From: Echinococcus granulosus
Lineage: Eukaryota > Platyhelminthes > Cestoda > Cyclophyllidea > Taeniidae
Direction of reading: 5' to 3'
Length of the DNA stretch: 64,000 nt
Assembly: GCF_000524195.1 (NCBI RefSeq)
Contig: NW_020170413.1
Coordinates: forward strand, 235,460-299,459
This document shows, in pieces, positions 45,501 through 60,500 of this stretch. Under the pieces are notes generated by a model. It saw only the letters and a program-made list of their open reading frames with translations, was not told where the DNA came from and made no database searches. The position numbers were made by a program, and so were the translations under genes. Position 1 is the first letter of the stretch. Every line of letters starts with the position of its first letter.

Positions 45501-48500
45501 CTCCTGTCATGCCTGTACCCCATTAGTCCGTCGAAGCTGCGACGATTCTTTATAAGATTTACCAACAAAATGAACAAAATACCCGCTAATGAGTTTCGTC
45601 GAATCCCCTGAATAGTAATACCGCCCATAAAACAGCGAGTAATAAGATTGAAGTTCTCTAGAATTTTCGACTTCAAAAGGACACCAAATTTGCCTCAATT
45701 TCCGCGGCCTGGTGATTTCGCCGACGGAGAAGACGAACCACCCCAGCAGGAGAGGCATAGTGTCGAAAATTCTCCACGTAGCGAAGGAGGCAAACAAGAT
45801 CGGTGAGACGTTTACAGCCCTCAGCACTGGAGGCCAGACGGGCTGATGAGATGATGGCCTCCAGGTAGAGGCGTTGAACTTCAATACGACTGATACCAGT
45901 ACTTGCATTACTGTTGTCCTTTACATCCAAGGTTCTTGAAGGCTTCAGGAGATCGACCATAGCAAGGACGGTGGCGTAAAGCATGAGTCGCTCTAAAATC
46001 ATTTCAAAGAATGATTATTGAAACCGGAGGTGGTATATTACAGCATGTTTGTGCCGCCAAAGTCGTAATTCACGATCCATTACAATAGAATTTGCAGATA
46101 TATCGCTAATTCGTGAAATATTATTTATCAAGAGAAATATTGGAACATTCTTAATTTTTAAGTATTTTTAGGAAAATTGTGCATTTTTAAACTTCGAAAA
46201 CTAGTTGATACATAAGCAGTAAGTTGGCACGAGGCATTTCTAAAGATTCTCCATTTCCAGTAACACCTTCCGGTTCTGTAAATACTTTTATACAAGGCAT
46301 TTTAAATTACTTTATTCGCCCAAACAATACCGACTGTATTCCGTTTGATCTTTTAAAACTGGACAAAAACGAGCAAATTCTACTTTGCGAAGGTTTTCTC
46401 TGTTCCATAGACCTCAAAAAGACTTAGATCTGTCCACCTTTGCTTCTGTTGAATTCTAGGGGAGGATGATAAGTATCACTCTTAAATCAGGAGAATGTGG
46501 CAGTATCTATTTTCTTCCTCTTATCCAAAGGTAAGTTGTGATAGAGGAGGTAGGAGATCATGTGCTATTCTTCAAGGATTAAACTTTCTTCAGAATTATC
46601 TATTAATCTTACCTATTTCACAAAAATGTTTTCTTGCACCCACCCCGTATTATGTCAAGTCGATACAGTTTAAGCCCCGCAGTCCGTCACACAGCCAAAA
46701 AAATATGCTGAGAGTGAAGCGCTGCAAGCCTTTAAAGTGTACATTGAGTGATAGGCGTAATGTTTTGAAATACACAAGGAGGAAACCAGTGAAAATACCA
46801 CGTCTTACTAACGGTTCAGCGAGCAAATAATCCTCGACGTCATGAAAACAGTGAAAGTCAAAATCTAGATGCTATTGGGAGCTTATTTCCATCTGCTGAT
46901 TACGTCTATTTGATGTAGATATGAACAAATCAATTAATCACCCGATCAAATTAGGTACTGAAAGTTCCAAATCATTGACCTATCAGTCCAGACTCAGTAA
47001 AATATTATCCCTCATAATGGGGCGTAGAGAGTCTTCCTAACTTCAATGTTACACTTATAAGGTGGACGAGTTCAGAGCACATTCACCAGTTTTAGCCTAC
47101 AATTCACGACGCGACAGTTCAAAATAAGAGGAAATTTGCTGAAAACACCAGGAAGGGAACCATATCAACGGGGTGATGCATTTCATTTATCTTTTTTAAT
47201 GCATGCCTCATAAACATTTGCCATGACTTGCAACAAGACACATCAGGCAATACCGAAAAATGCGTCATTACATCTTTTCAGCTAAAGTAAAAAAAATAAT
47301 CGCCCACATTCCAAACAAAGGCTTTGATTTAAACAAAGGTAAGTAACAACGCCCACAACTTTCGTTCATTTTAGCTCTTAGATCTCACATGCTCACAGTT
47401 TACCGAGAAATTTCCTCAAGCATTAAGTGGCGGTAGAAAGGTCTGCTGCTCTTCTTATTCACAGCACCAGTCGCCAGGCTTTTCTGCATAGTTCCAGTGA
47501 AATTCACGTCTTACAGCCTCTTTGGCAGTACTTTAGGCCCCTTTTTGGTTGCGATTTATAAATCTACCCAACTTTTTCAGATTACATGAGGGGAATATAG
47601 GCTACCTGGTAGGATCATGTCAGAGAGTCAGAGCTATCTTGTCGATATAAACTTTGGATTAGGAGCATTTAATAAGCGAAGTGAGATTTTTACGAATAAA
47701 TTTGCCCCAGATCAGTGAAGTAATAATTCACTTGTTAGTAGTCATTGAAAAAAAGGAAATTAGAAAACCAACCTATATCACACGAATCCTTGCTCTGACC
47801 AGGAATTGAATTTTTTGGAACTGGTACCTAAAGGAGACATGAAAGTACTTAGGAAAATCTCACTTTTTAACAACGATAGAATTCCATATCTGGGAATAAA
47901 GAGCAAAAAATTCTAAAAAAAATTTAATTTCAATGCATTTACCCGTTTAAGCCTAGCAACCTAAAATTCAAGCGGAGAATGCCTGCCGATCTCGTTATTT
48001 TGACAGCCATTACCGTGTTTAAAAAAGGAATACACAGAATACTACTCGTCGTCATCTCATCAAATATATCAAGATGGTTTCACTAGTCCAGTTCGTCAGG
48101 AAGCTATCTATAGAGCTTGCAACGTACCAACTTATCAGATACTGCTTGCTGTAGTTGTGTGGTTATACTGCTTTAAAATTACAATAAGTGGGAGCGCTTT
48201 TAGAAAATGCTACTTTTCAGGACTTAAGATGGGGCCCTAAAATATCCAAACACCCCTGCAGATACAAAATTTATAGTTTAGTGTTCTAAAAAACCTAAGA
48301 AAAACGTGTAAGACAGTTTATTCTTTCTTAGAAATGCAAGGCAACCAAATATATTGGTGGGAAACCTTATGCGATATTTTAAAGCCGAGCCAGTTAGTAC
48401 ACTTTTCTTTACAAAACTTTACCTCTCAAGAGGAAACACGCATCCACTCCCAGCCATCGTAAGCTTTAATCCAACCTGTCAGCTTTGTTTCACATGCAAT

Positions 48501-51500
48501 TATCTTATACAAGAGAAGATGTTATAAAGTGGGAGAGATATGAACTGAGGGAGGAGAGGGGATGAGACATCACCCGTATCACATCTCTTGGGTTCAAGAA
48601 ACGCTACGATGGTTTGGAATAAGAGGTATATAGTCCAGACCACGATGCCGAATACCGCATCGATGGACTGCATACATAAAAACATTTTATGAACTTCTTC
48701 TTCTAGAGACCAATGCAGAAAACCAAACGAACATTTCTATTCACAAAATGCAATGTTTCAATCACCCATTTTCCAAGTTCAACCAATAAATAATGAACCA
48801 CAAATAAATTTGTGACTGTAATTAGTATACTAAATGACATTTTAACCAAAGAACAAAACTTTTAAAAAGAATGAATAGAAGGAGTAGGAAATCGGAGTAA
48901 TACCTGCAAATCAATGGTGTGAAAAATGCGAATAAGACAATCCAACTTGGCACCAGGTTGAAAGGCATCCTGCATTTGATAGAATATTCTTCTCACTGGC
49001 TGGAATAACGTCCTTTCCAATAGTTGCCTATCCTCCTACAAGACGAATGACACATGCTGTTTGTAAGTAGAAAAAATTTGTCTACAAACACATTTCACTA
49101 CTAGAGTAACTCACTTGACTCAGATTGGGGAGTTCTTGATACGCCTTCTTCACCAAATTTGTGAATTCCTCCGCAGTCTGCGGTGAAACAGTTCTGCGTT
49201 AGGAAGCAAAAAGATAATTACCTTAGTTTGCAAGAAATTGTGAGGAATGAGGTAATGGATTCCGTACAAATGAAATCAATCCATTTTGGACATAAGTATC
49301 CCAGCGAAAATTTGTTATGCGTTTGGAAGTAAGAAATCCCCCACATAGGAATTGTGGCATTTTATCCGTTCCAGCCTCCATCAATCTAACTTGGAGTCAC
49401 AGTCACCTATCATTGATGATTATCCAAAGGCACTTTGGTATGAACTGCGACTTCTATATGCGCCAGTGCCCTGGGTCCTATCGACCATCCAACCCGATAA
49501 TCGATTGGTCCCAGAGTACGAGGCTCTATTGGTTAGCGCAGATGAGTCAGCAACGAGAAGCACGTCGAGCGTGCGTGCGCCCGGCTAGGCAGATAAGGGG
49601 GCTCCCCTCGTTTGGACCGTCGGTTCAGTCGTGCATGATTATGGCAACTAGTTGGCCTTGGACTTAGGGTGATTATTAGCGCATTTAAAGTGAGGCTAAT
49701 GCGATCTCAGCCAATCAGGAAGGAGTATGCGAGAGGGAAGTTTCAAAGATGCTCGTGAATATATCTACGAAAACGAAATCCCCTAGAAAGTTGAGCAGGA
49801 ACGTTTTTCTGCCATTGCAGGCATCTTCAGTACGTTAACTAATGTTCTTTTGTCCTCCTTACCTTCTAAACGGCTTATAACAATGATAATTACGGACCCA
49901 TATTTATCCCTTTTCTATAAAAATGTTATTTGAATTATATGTCTTAATTCATGCATTTGATCACTCGACAAGCCTCCTGACTTTGACATCGCTCCACCGT
50001 AATTCAAAAACGCCAAAACGATTTTGCACTTTTGTTCATAAGAATCATTTTTATCATGAAAAGTAAAAAAGACTAGTCGAGTAAAACGCACCCACATCCA
50101 TGATACTGCAAGTCCTCGATTAATCGCCTATGCAGTGGACGCAAAACTGTTAATTGGACTAGAGTTTCTAGTTCCTGGGCCACATCAAAGTACTGGAGTC
50201 CACGAAGATCCCTTTCCTCGGCTTCCACCGCCTGCCGTAGTTCAGTGGTATGAACTTTTTGCAGGAAATTTGAGACGCCGTTTATGAACTGACAGATCTG
50301 TGGTGGAAACGACTTTATTTTAACATATTTTCTGGTGTTTTATTTATTCTAAGGAATGGCATTTAAAACTATTCGAGCACTAGCCTTCTGGACCAGGCAG
50401 TAGGAACAAAGACAACCTGAAATAATGCATGAGTGCACTGAATGACAAGTGAAAATTCCGCATTGAAACGAATCTCATCTATTCAGTATTTAAGTAGGTC
50501 TTTACCTGTAGGATAAGAGACGATTTTTTAAATAAAAAGTCGACGTTATTTTAACAGACAATCCCGACTTTTCTCGAGGTAAAAACCTTGTTTCCCAGCG
50601 GCTAAGATGGTCCCTGTGTATGAAGTTACTAAATACGCAAATTATGATTTGCTTACCCGCTAGTCTCGCCTAATCCCTAAGTAATTTTTAGTCCACTATT
50701 TTCGAATTGATAGTGAAATAAGTGTCAAGCCTACAGACTTGTTTGGAGAGAAATATTTCTTCTTCATTTGCCGAAACCTGATGACATCAAATAAAGTAAC
50801 TTTTCATTTGATCCTTACTTCGATCTTTGGTCTTTACTAAAATGTTTTAGGTTGTATGACATGATCGAAATGACAGCAAAATGTAGGCGATATGTGCATG
50901 TCAATCCAAATGTCATATTTGCGAAGTAAAGCAACAAGTTTGCAGATTTTTTAATTCACATTTGTTGACATACGTTTTGCAGTGTTTTCTGTGGTGTCTG
51001 TCCCAATTGTTTGATGGTGCACTCAATGAACGCTGACATGTGTTTGTAGAACGGGGAAGTTTTATCGTTCATAAGACTAAATCAAAAAAAGCAAATATCA
51101 GCGGAATATTTTTAAAAACTCTTGAATACATATAGTGCTAGCGTCATAGGTGTTTGACGTCACACTTTCTCTGCCTAAATCACAAATGCGGCATGTGTTG
51201 CCCGTCGGTTTGTGATGACCGTTGATTGCACTAGATAGTGTCTCAGACTGTGATTAGGACAAGTGTTCTTTATATAAGGAGAGTTTCCCTTTAATGGTTC
51301 TTTAGGAATTGTTGAAGTTGTCAAAAAATTAGTAACACTCGGATGTATGTCAAAACACTGAAACATCTAAGCGGCTTTGGCCCATTTTTCCCTGGTAGCT
51401 GTGATCTTGTTGAAAGATTCCGAATTCCAAGAAGTAACTTTGACTTACCCAGAAACAAATTGTTCCAGATGCCTGCCCGGTTCGCCAACACTGGATGGTG

Positions 51501-54500
51501 ATCTACTACTCCGATTGGCGGGAATCGGACGTTCTGTGGAGGTGAAGGACATACTGGTGGGGGAATGGACTTCAAAGCTCTTTTCTTCTGCTTCTGATGG
51601 AGTTAAGTTACTCTTTATACCCTCGTAAAAGTGGGCCTCATGAGAGAGGGGTGTTGCTTTTTTTTTGGAGGGATGAGCCGGAACTGGGGGACTTCGAATT
51701 TTAGTGCTGCTCGATGTGGAGGCGTTAGGAGATGGCCTCACCTCAGCATCTGTAAATGGTACGGGTGCGAGTCGGTAAGATGAAATGGTATCACTCGTGT
51801 AATCAAAATGCATCGAGAGAGATTGTAGGTATGCAGCACTATTTAACTAGTCGGGAAAATAGACAATTCTCTACCGCCTTATTTTATGGCTACAATGTAT
51901 GAAGAAGATTCAAAATTTGGATCTTTAAGCCCAAGTCTGCAAGAAGACTGTAGGTTTATTTTGGCCGGAAAATCACAACTGATTTTTTGGAACGTCAAGT
52001 TACTAAAGATAGTTCAAAATTATAGAGGTAAGGTCCTTTATTATCAGGAATATGGTCCATCAACTTTTGTGGAAGACGAGCTCTCCAACCCCAACTTCTA
52101 AGGATGTCAATGCCTCAAGTTCATCGAGAAGCTTCAAGACCTGGTTAAATTTTATTCACAAAATTGACGAGGTGGAATCTCGTCCACCATCATCAACAGA
52201 CATAAGAGCGCTCCAACTCAACTTTTTCGATCGTCGAATATCTAAAAAAGATTTGATCTTCCCATATCCCTTGGTGCCATTATTGCCCTTCTTCCTGATC
52301 ATTCTAAGGTAGAATTTATTCCAGGCGACTTTTTTGAATTCTTAATGTTATTTTAATGTGGACCTTAAAGGTGCAAGCTTGTAGTCTATTGAGTGGTGCA
52401 TTGGTGTTGCCTCCTTCGCAAATCCTGTAAAGAGCAGCTCATTTCTATCAAAAAGGGGACTTGTCAAGCCCCGCATTCGGGCGATGTAGAAACGCATATG
52501 CCGGTCTGATGAGCGGAAGGTGGACTTACAGACATATTGCTTCACCGGTTCCTTTTGGGGCAATTCAATACTGCCTGCTGCAGAGATCTGCTGCAAATTT
52601 GGTGAAGGCACCTCCGTTGTTGGGAGTCGTTCTAGGGCCTTCTCGTGGGCTCCTAACTCGTCACCGATGGTGGCATATGTCTAGAGGTAGGGAAACGGTG
52701 ATATCAGGGAGTGGGGGGTTGAAATTTCCATCTCACTCAGTAGTAAAACAGAATTGTGAGCTCTCTGATGAAGGGCAGTGCCATTTTTTAGTTCTAAAGT
52801 GAGCTCTGTGACCTACTTACGGGTGGAAATTTGTGAAACGTGATCTTGCATTCATCTTGTGTGATTGGGATCCTCGTCCAAGTGATTTATTAGAACTGGG
52901 TGCTTAACAGAAAGGTTCTCTAGCAAACGTTTCATTTGTACGGAGAAGAGGAATCTCGTACACAATCGTCAGACCCTCAGTAGGTGCCCAATTTCATCTG
53001 GAATCTAGCTTACACACAAACAGAGAGAAAAAGAGAGAAGGCGCGGAAATCCGCGAATGCCTTAAAAGAGCAGGTTCGGCAGTGGGTCCGAATAAGGGAT
53101 CAATGGTTTATGGAGCATAGAGTGACGAGCAATCATTTGACAAATTCCTACAACCTACCACAAGCTATTGTAAAGGTATAACTGTTGAGACTGTGGTGTG
53201 GAAACCCCCGCAACCGAAATCGTCACCAAGGAACTACGGCCGCTCGTCTTTGAATCAATTATACCATTCAAATGGCTGAGCATTTGTGGACGATCACACC
53301 CGACGTCATGCGCACATTTTACAGGGGACTGTAATGTCACTTAACGATGTCTGGACTGGCACAGGCGTCAAATGTGGGCCGGATGTTAGTGTATGGAGCA
53401 AAGAACTAAAAACTCTTTCATTTTCCTAACCTTCTCCTCCTTTTCCCTCTCTCCAGGCACTAGCAATGGCCTCGAACCTTCAATAGCCTCCTCAGAAGGG
53501 ACGCTGCACATCCTCTCTGAGACATCCTCACTATCGCATCCATTCTGCTGCAGGGTTTTCGTTATTGGAAGAGGAGGAGGTGAGTGACCCATCTCGGAAA
53601 GATGCCGTTGTAAAGTTGCCCACTTCAATGGAGCCGGAGGCGGTGGTGAGGACGAGGAGGAGGGATGATGTGTTTGTGGAGGGGGTAGATCCCAGGGATA
53701 GCTGAAAATGGTACTGGCGCGACTGCTGCTGGTAGTGATGGTGGTCGTGTCGGAGGCAGTCTCAGGTGGAAGGTTATCCAAGGCGGGGAGAGGTTTCTTT
53801 GGTGCAGCGATAAGACTCACACGAACAGGGCTGTGATCTGTGGAGAGGTGAAGTCGCAGGATGCTACTGAGTAGATTAAAGTAGATTGGGGGTTTCAAGA
53901 AAAAGCAATGTCGTGATCATTGTCATGATATCATAATCTAACGTTGTAGCTACCGAATTACGCATTAAAGAGATCATGAGGCATGTGACCCCAAGAATGC
54001 CTTTATTATGGACGCTGAAAAACCTCTAGCCTAGGTGACATAAGCAAGGCTTCACATTACCGGTGTGAGATTCTGCCACCTAGTCTTCATTTTGCCTGTC
54101 TTGATAATTCTTTTGCATTGACTGTGGCATAAAAACTCAATATGATACTTTAGGGACATATAGATCTTTGTTATCAAGAGTGGAGGATCTTTTTAAACGC
54201 GATACTTTATCATCACTTTGTCATCAAGAAGATTGAATTGTCAAGCCATTCCCGCGTGATGCCTTCCGGTACTACATCTCCACCAAAAGTTCTACAACAA
54301 AGGTGACGAAAATTGGTTTTTAGAATATCATCAACTCCGGTTTGCAATGTAGTCAAGCTCAAAACGCACCAGTTGGGGCCGTTAAATAATATGGCGACGG
54401 GTTCAAAATGAGCCTCAAGTGGTACAGATCACAGGTAAGAATGGCAATAAGCTGGGCCACCTGTCTGCCTCTTCATACTCTATACGACATGCATATAAAC

Positions 54501-57500
54501 AATGCTATGCATTATGCAAGTGGCACCACGTCACCTGNNNNNNNNNNNNNNNNNNNNNNNNNNNNNNNNNNNNNNNNNNNNNNNNNNNNNNNNNNNNNNN
54601 NNNNNNNNNNNNNNNNNNNNNNNNNNNNNNNNNNNNNTGTATTAAATATTGCACAACAAAGGATTCCTTTTGGAGCCCTCTAGCAATTGTGCTCCCCATC
54701 AGAGTTTGTTTCAGCCTTTTACCTGGGGTATTTTGTGCCAGGATGTACATTGAAAACGTCTCCACGCTGCAAGACAATCAAATTAATCCTGTATCTACTC
54801 TCGGCACATGTCAGGTGATGCTCTGGGTCACACTTCACCTCGGATCACTTTTGCGTTCTGGTAATGTTTACTTTAGGTGGGTGTGTTTACCCTAAATCTA
54901 CAGCATTCTGACCTATCTTTATCCTCCCCCCTCTCTCTCTCCGTCCCCCTACTCTACTGATTAAAAAATATTTTATAAAAGTGAGTTATTTTTAAGTAAG
55001 TTGGGAACCTTAATCCCGATTACTTTGGTCCCATGCACCCCGTATCTAGGGTTTTCTCAGTTTATGGGGATGTTAACCAGTTAATTCACTACTTGCCTCA
55101 AAGTTTACTGGAAGTTGTTGTCCCTGAGGAGTTTGAACTAGCGGCAACCTGAAATTCTACATCATTCTTGACTCGTCAAAGGATATTCATTCTTCTAAAC
55201 GACCTCTGAGTTATGAATTCTCCTAACCCAGCTTCTCTGAATGCTATTGTAGAGAAGACAGGAAGAAGTATGCACAACTTTCTAATTAAAGTTCTCCAAA
55301 TTTTGAAAAACTGAAATGCCAGAGAGACCCCAATTAAAGCGATCTTTAGAGCCTCTGCAATACCAACTTCTTTACTATTAAAAGAGGACTGAAAGAGTCG
55401 GATGCTTGTAAGATGTACAGTTTATGAGTGTGTAGTCGATAAATTTATGCTTTTTCACCTTACATGGAAAGGAGAGGACCCAAATTTTCTCGCGAAATAT
55501 TCATTTTATGCTTTTTATCTCACTTCACCAGGGGCAACTTTAATAGTCTGTGAAATTTTATGGAGAGGCGATCGTCGGAGATACTACGGAGTGACAAAAT
55601 TCTCCTCTTCTTCATTAGCACCAAGAAAAACAAATTATTTTGGATTTTTCATTTCCATAAAATCTTACACAACATCAAGTGGGTCAATTACTTCCATTTC
55701 AGGAAGACATTCATTCGTTAACGTTATTGAAGGGACGAAGGCTCTTCCAATCCGCCTCCTCATTCCTAATAGCTGCTTCTCAACAGAGGTTCCATAATTC
55801 TGTGATTCGATAACTGACAGTAAAATATAAAACCCCAGGAAAAGATTCCTAAGGCAAATGGGTCCAGAAAATTTTCCGTCAAGTCTTCATAAGCCCCCAA
55901 CTTAATGATTATGTAGTTCACATTCACTCATCGACTGAATACCTCCATTCCTGCTTACCATGGATGATTCCCCCTTCTCCGAGATCTCCATCCACCTCGT
56001 TCGGTTTCGAACGCGAATGGATATCATCGAAAGAGTCGGGTGAGCATTGATGCGACAGTGGACGAGCAGTAATTTTGTCCGGATGTGGCCAATCCATTGA
56101 AGGTGAGGAAGAGGAATTCACAGAAGTGGTAGATGAGGAGGAAGAAGTGCTTGTAGGGGTGGTTGCTGATGCGGAGGCTGTGATGAAGCCGTCTTCGTCG
56201 AATGCCTCAGTACCGGCACCACTGGAGCCAGGAGAGGCCGGTCCCTCTGTACCAGGAGTTGGTCTGTCTCCCTTGGTCGATTTTTGGGGTGAAAGAGAAA
56301 TCTAGAGGAGTAGCAGAGATGGAAGAACCATCTTTGTATATTTTCCTTTATTCTCTAGCACACCACTAAGTGTTGGTTATTTTAAAGGAATGGAATAGGT
56401 TCCCTTAGCTCCTCTGGACTTTTTGATCCCCTGTAATTCTTCATAATGGGGATGTTCTACTGTGCAGGCAACTTGTCTTTAAGCCCTTTCGCTCCTCTGC
56501 AAGCCTCAACGGCTCAAGCATTACCTAAATGATAGGTATGACAATTTTCTCTGCAATTCTTATTCAAAAAGTGGTGGTTTGATCCTGCCTATGGGAGACA
56601 AAGTAAGTTGGGTTAATTTCCTAAATCAGAAGAGTAAAGCCGAAATCAAATGACTGCATAAAACTTGAGATAAATGTTTCTTATTCGTTAAAAAACTACC
56701 AGTCATTCTAAAAGGAGACCCGAGTCTGCTGAGAAGTCCATTTTATAAAGAAAAAACCTGACTAACTCCATCTACACCCCGCTTTTGTTTCCCAATGACG
56801 CAGTTCACGTGTGAGTGTCTAGTATGAAGAATATGAAAAGAATGTGGTAAAGAGTGGAGATGAGGCCAGATCTTACTCCTATCCTGAGGTGTGGTGTGAG
56901 GTCTTTTCTACGATAAGTTATTTGCTGACTTCTTATGTTGGGGAAAGCACATGCTTCCCGCTGATTGATTAGCTTCAAATATTTTAATATAAGGAGGTTT
57001 TACTGAACCATTTTGAGTTGCATCAAGGTATACTGAGTTGGATGTAGCAGATCTCAAAGACGATTGCTTGGGCTTTGGGCAAGACCTTCTAAAGAGAGCA
57101 ATTCAGTTTGTGCTACAATGAATATAAGACAAATGTATTGCTTCATGATTAAGTGTAGAGGATCTGCCTGAACGTGTTGCACTAGCGCCCTCGATATATC
57201 ACCCGAATCTTGGTGGTGTGCTCCGCTACCCTCTCTTTACATTCGACGAGAGGTTTCTACAGACTGCAGATCGGTAAACAGACGAGTTCAAACTGCATCC
57301 ACCAGGTTTCACCGACATTCCATGTAGGAGAAATCCAAGTGACGGAGATAATGGCAATAAACAGAGTAATAACCGACTTATGTTCATTTCAAAACTTTAT
57401 ATCTCATGTAGATGTATGGATGCATCCACTTCACCACTCCTTCCAAGCTGGACCTCGTATCAATGAGGTTTACCCACTGTACCGTGCATCTGACACTGGT

Positions 57501-60500
57501 CATTTTAATAAGAAAACTTTGTCTGATCTGACATGATGAAAAATTCCTTTAAAAGACTTGGGTATGTGTAACTAAGAACAATTCCACTCATGGAGGTGAT
57601 AAACTGGGAGGATTTTTCCTACACTTTTTTGCCACTTCCTTTAGCTTGAAACCCTGCCTCCCATTTCACTGTACAGAATGTTAATATTCTTGATAGGGAA
57701 CATAACAATCAGACGAGATTTTTTGCAAGATTTCACTGACAAGTATATTAATAAATTATTTTCATGGTCATCCACCTAGTTTTCTTGAAATAAGGGATAA
57801 AAATGTCCAATGGGACAATTAACAAGTTCTTCCGTGCACAACCCTTGGCCATTCGAGCATTTTGTCAGGCATCTTTCACACAAAGATATGCTATCTGGGA
57901 ATTAAAATGTTCTGGTATAAAACCACTCACAATTTAATGACACATTTGACAAAATTTTGCTGAATTTGCAAATTTTTGAGCCATATTTCCAAAAACACTG
58001 CAATATTGGCTTATTCACCTTATTAGCTATTTGATATTATATTTCCTTTTCAACTTTCCAGACACCACGTTGGAATATGACCATTGTAATGTCACATTGT
58101 TTTGAGAACGTCAAGGAGTAAAGAACATTCTAAAGGAATAGTTTGATTGATAGGCGATAAGTAACGCTTACATCCTGCTGTGGTTTGTTAGAAGGCAACG
58201 TTTTGAGACGATCCCACCGAACAAACGGGTTATCGCTGATGAGCGGTGGTGTGCTCTCCTTCCTACTCTCCTGTTCGGATCTACAACATAAGGGGGAAAT
58301 GGGGTCTACTTATTAGATTAATTAGTAGTGCAGACGGGAGCTTGGATCTTAAATTGTAATTTTAGGCATTTTCCTAATAAGTATTGCTGCAAGGTTAACG
58401 GAAGCTCGTTTACAAATTATACTGGGAGATAATGCACGGGGGTGAGAGCATGTATGGGACAATTTAATCCCATCAAAAAACTTGTGTCTATCAAAGCAGA
58501 AAAAGTATAAATAAATCGTAAAATGTTTCTGCGTTATTTTAAAATTCTGACGTTTATCAAATGCAAAAAGACATTTGAAAGGGAAGTCTCTAAGCCGTAT
58601 CATTACATTTCCCTCCTATTCATTCTGCTGTTTCTGCATCAACCGGTTTACTACTTCCCCCCCCTTCCCATTTGTCTCGCATATTGCTCCAAGAGACACC
58701 TCCAGACAGAGGAAGGTTTAGAGAAAAAAGTCTGGCAAATTAATAAACTATATGTTGATTATCTGTTAGCATGAAATATAATGTCCCTTTACCAAAGCTC
58801 AGCCATCGCCTACGGTGCCCTCGAAATGAAGGGGAGATCAGAAAGTGACATTTCTGGATGATTCGTTCTACTGGTATGGTCCACACCTTCGTCAAATGCT
58901 GCACAACATACGTGTTGATGAAGAAATTTCCCACCAGATTTGACTTCCATGAAGCGGAGAATCAAATCAAAAAGTCAACAGTACAGAGTGGAATTAGGAA
59001 GCAGGACGTATGGACAGGACGATAACAAGTCAGATAGACGATCGTACACATCTGACACGTCTCTGCAATGTCCTATAGGTCATTTTATTGAGGCTACAAC
59101 TAAAAAACCCACAAAATCTTTCCCTCGTTCCGTAAGGCAGAGAAGAACAACCTTCTAGGCTATGCTTAGGTGGATGAAGCGGAGAGAAAAAGACGAAATA
59201 ACGAACTGCACGAGTGATGCAGGCAGTGCGTTAAATCGAGAGAAGGGAAACAGAGGCACCAATCCGCCTGATTGCCACGCACCTTCAACCTTAATAAAGA
59301 ATGACCTGGTGGGTCAGTGCAATTCTGCCTTGTTGGCAATGCCGCAATGTAGGTTGGATGCCATGACGGCTTTTATTTTCTATTTCTGAAAGACAAACTT
59401 CCTGTCTAGAGATTTTGAAGGAGAAAAAGTGGCGATTTAGGTTACGTGACTTTTAAATCCTTCTTCTTTAGAACGTGGATAGAGTTAAGGCCTTAATCAT
59501 CAAAAAATCCAGTGACTGGACAAGCACAGGCTCCTTGATTTCTGTCACAACGGAGACAAATCACCGTCTATGACGGTTTGTCTTCCAAAGTGAGGAAATG
59601 TTCTGGTAAATGGGTGCTAGCAGTGGTCAAAATCCCAGCTAACGGGATGAGGGTTACGTTATGCCTTATTTCTTCTTCTGCAAGGCATTTGAATCACTGT
59701 TGTGATTGACATTCAGACCTCTTAACTGATGGTAGTCGCACGGCAGACTGAACGAGTGGCCTGTATCTCTCTGAAGGAGTCCCTTACGAAGTGCTCAAAT
59801 GCTATCGAGACCCGAGGCATACGGTTGTTGCTGCTCTTCTGTCTTCAGAAGGAAAATTACCCTCCCCTCCGTTTCTGCTTCACTTCTGCGTCGCATGTGA
59901 TTGTTTACTGTTGACGAAAGGTGACAATCAGGTGACATCAGAGGTGGATTCGCATAAACTTCCGTGTGTGGTTCTCTCATGAGCAAATTTTGCAACCTTG
60001 AGAGCCTGATTTATCCTGTAGGATTAGAAGAGGAGGCGCTTCCCATTGGTTGGCTAGTCCTTGCTGCTTCTAAGGACAAAGTTTTTCCTCCATACTTATG
60101 AGTTGTATTGAGGTGTATCGAGTTATCTGGAGGAGCCTAATGCCCATCACTTAGTTGTCAACCAAACAATCCACAGTGAGCTGTTATAGAGCAGGTTAAA
60201 AGGGCTCGAAAGTTGTTGCCACTTTTCGTCGGTCTTCAAGTCGACTGAAGATCTCTCAACGCTGATGAAGGCGTAAGGGTTTTTTATCTCCTAAGTCTTC
60301 CTTATCAAAGGAAGGCCGTTTTCTTGAATAATAGAGGATTCAGCTTTGAGTGGTTCCTTCTGCTAGCTCATAACTCACCTCCAAGACCTACGAGAAACCT
60401 CTGCTTCCTTGAAGTCGAGTTGACCACGGTTCGAAAAGTGGACAAGCTAGAAGCACTTTCATCAGGTTTATTCAATAAATCATGCTGGAAGAAGTTCAAA

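Noticed and set aside
49317..49667. Open plus-strand frames at 49317-49667
   Set aside because: They lie on the dispersed repeat copy and lack homology to a known protein.
53393..53587. Plus-strand ORF over the proline-rich RIN-like exon
   Set aside because: Shadow of the minus-strand exon, which has matching phases on both sides.
55402..55797. 131-codon plus-strand ORF in a RIN-like intron
   Set aside because: Starts with ATG but has no motif, splice context or composition bias strong enough to call a gene.
58740..58934. Minus-strand open stretch as an extra RIN-like exon
   Set aside because: Flanking exons already join in phase 2 and this stretch has no matching acceptor/donor pair.
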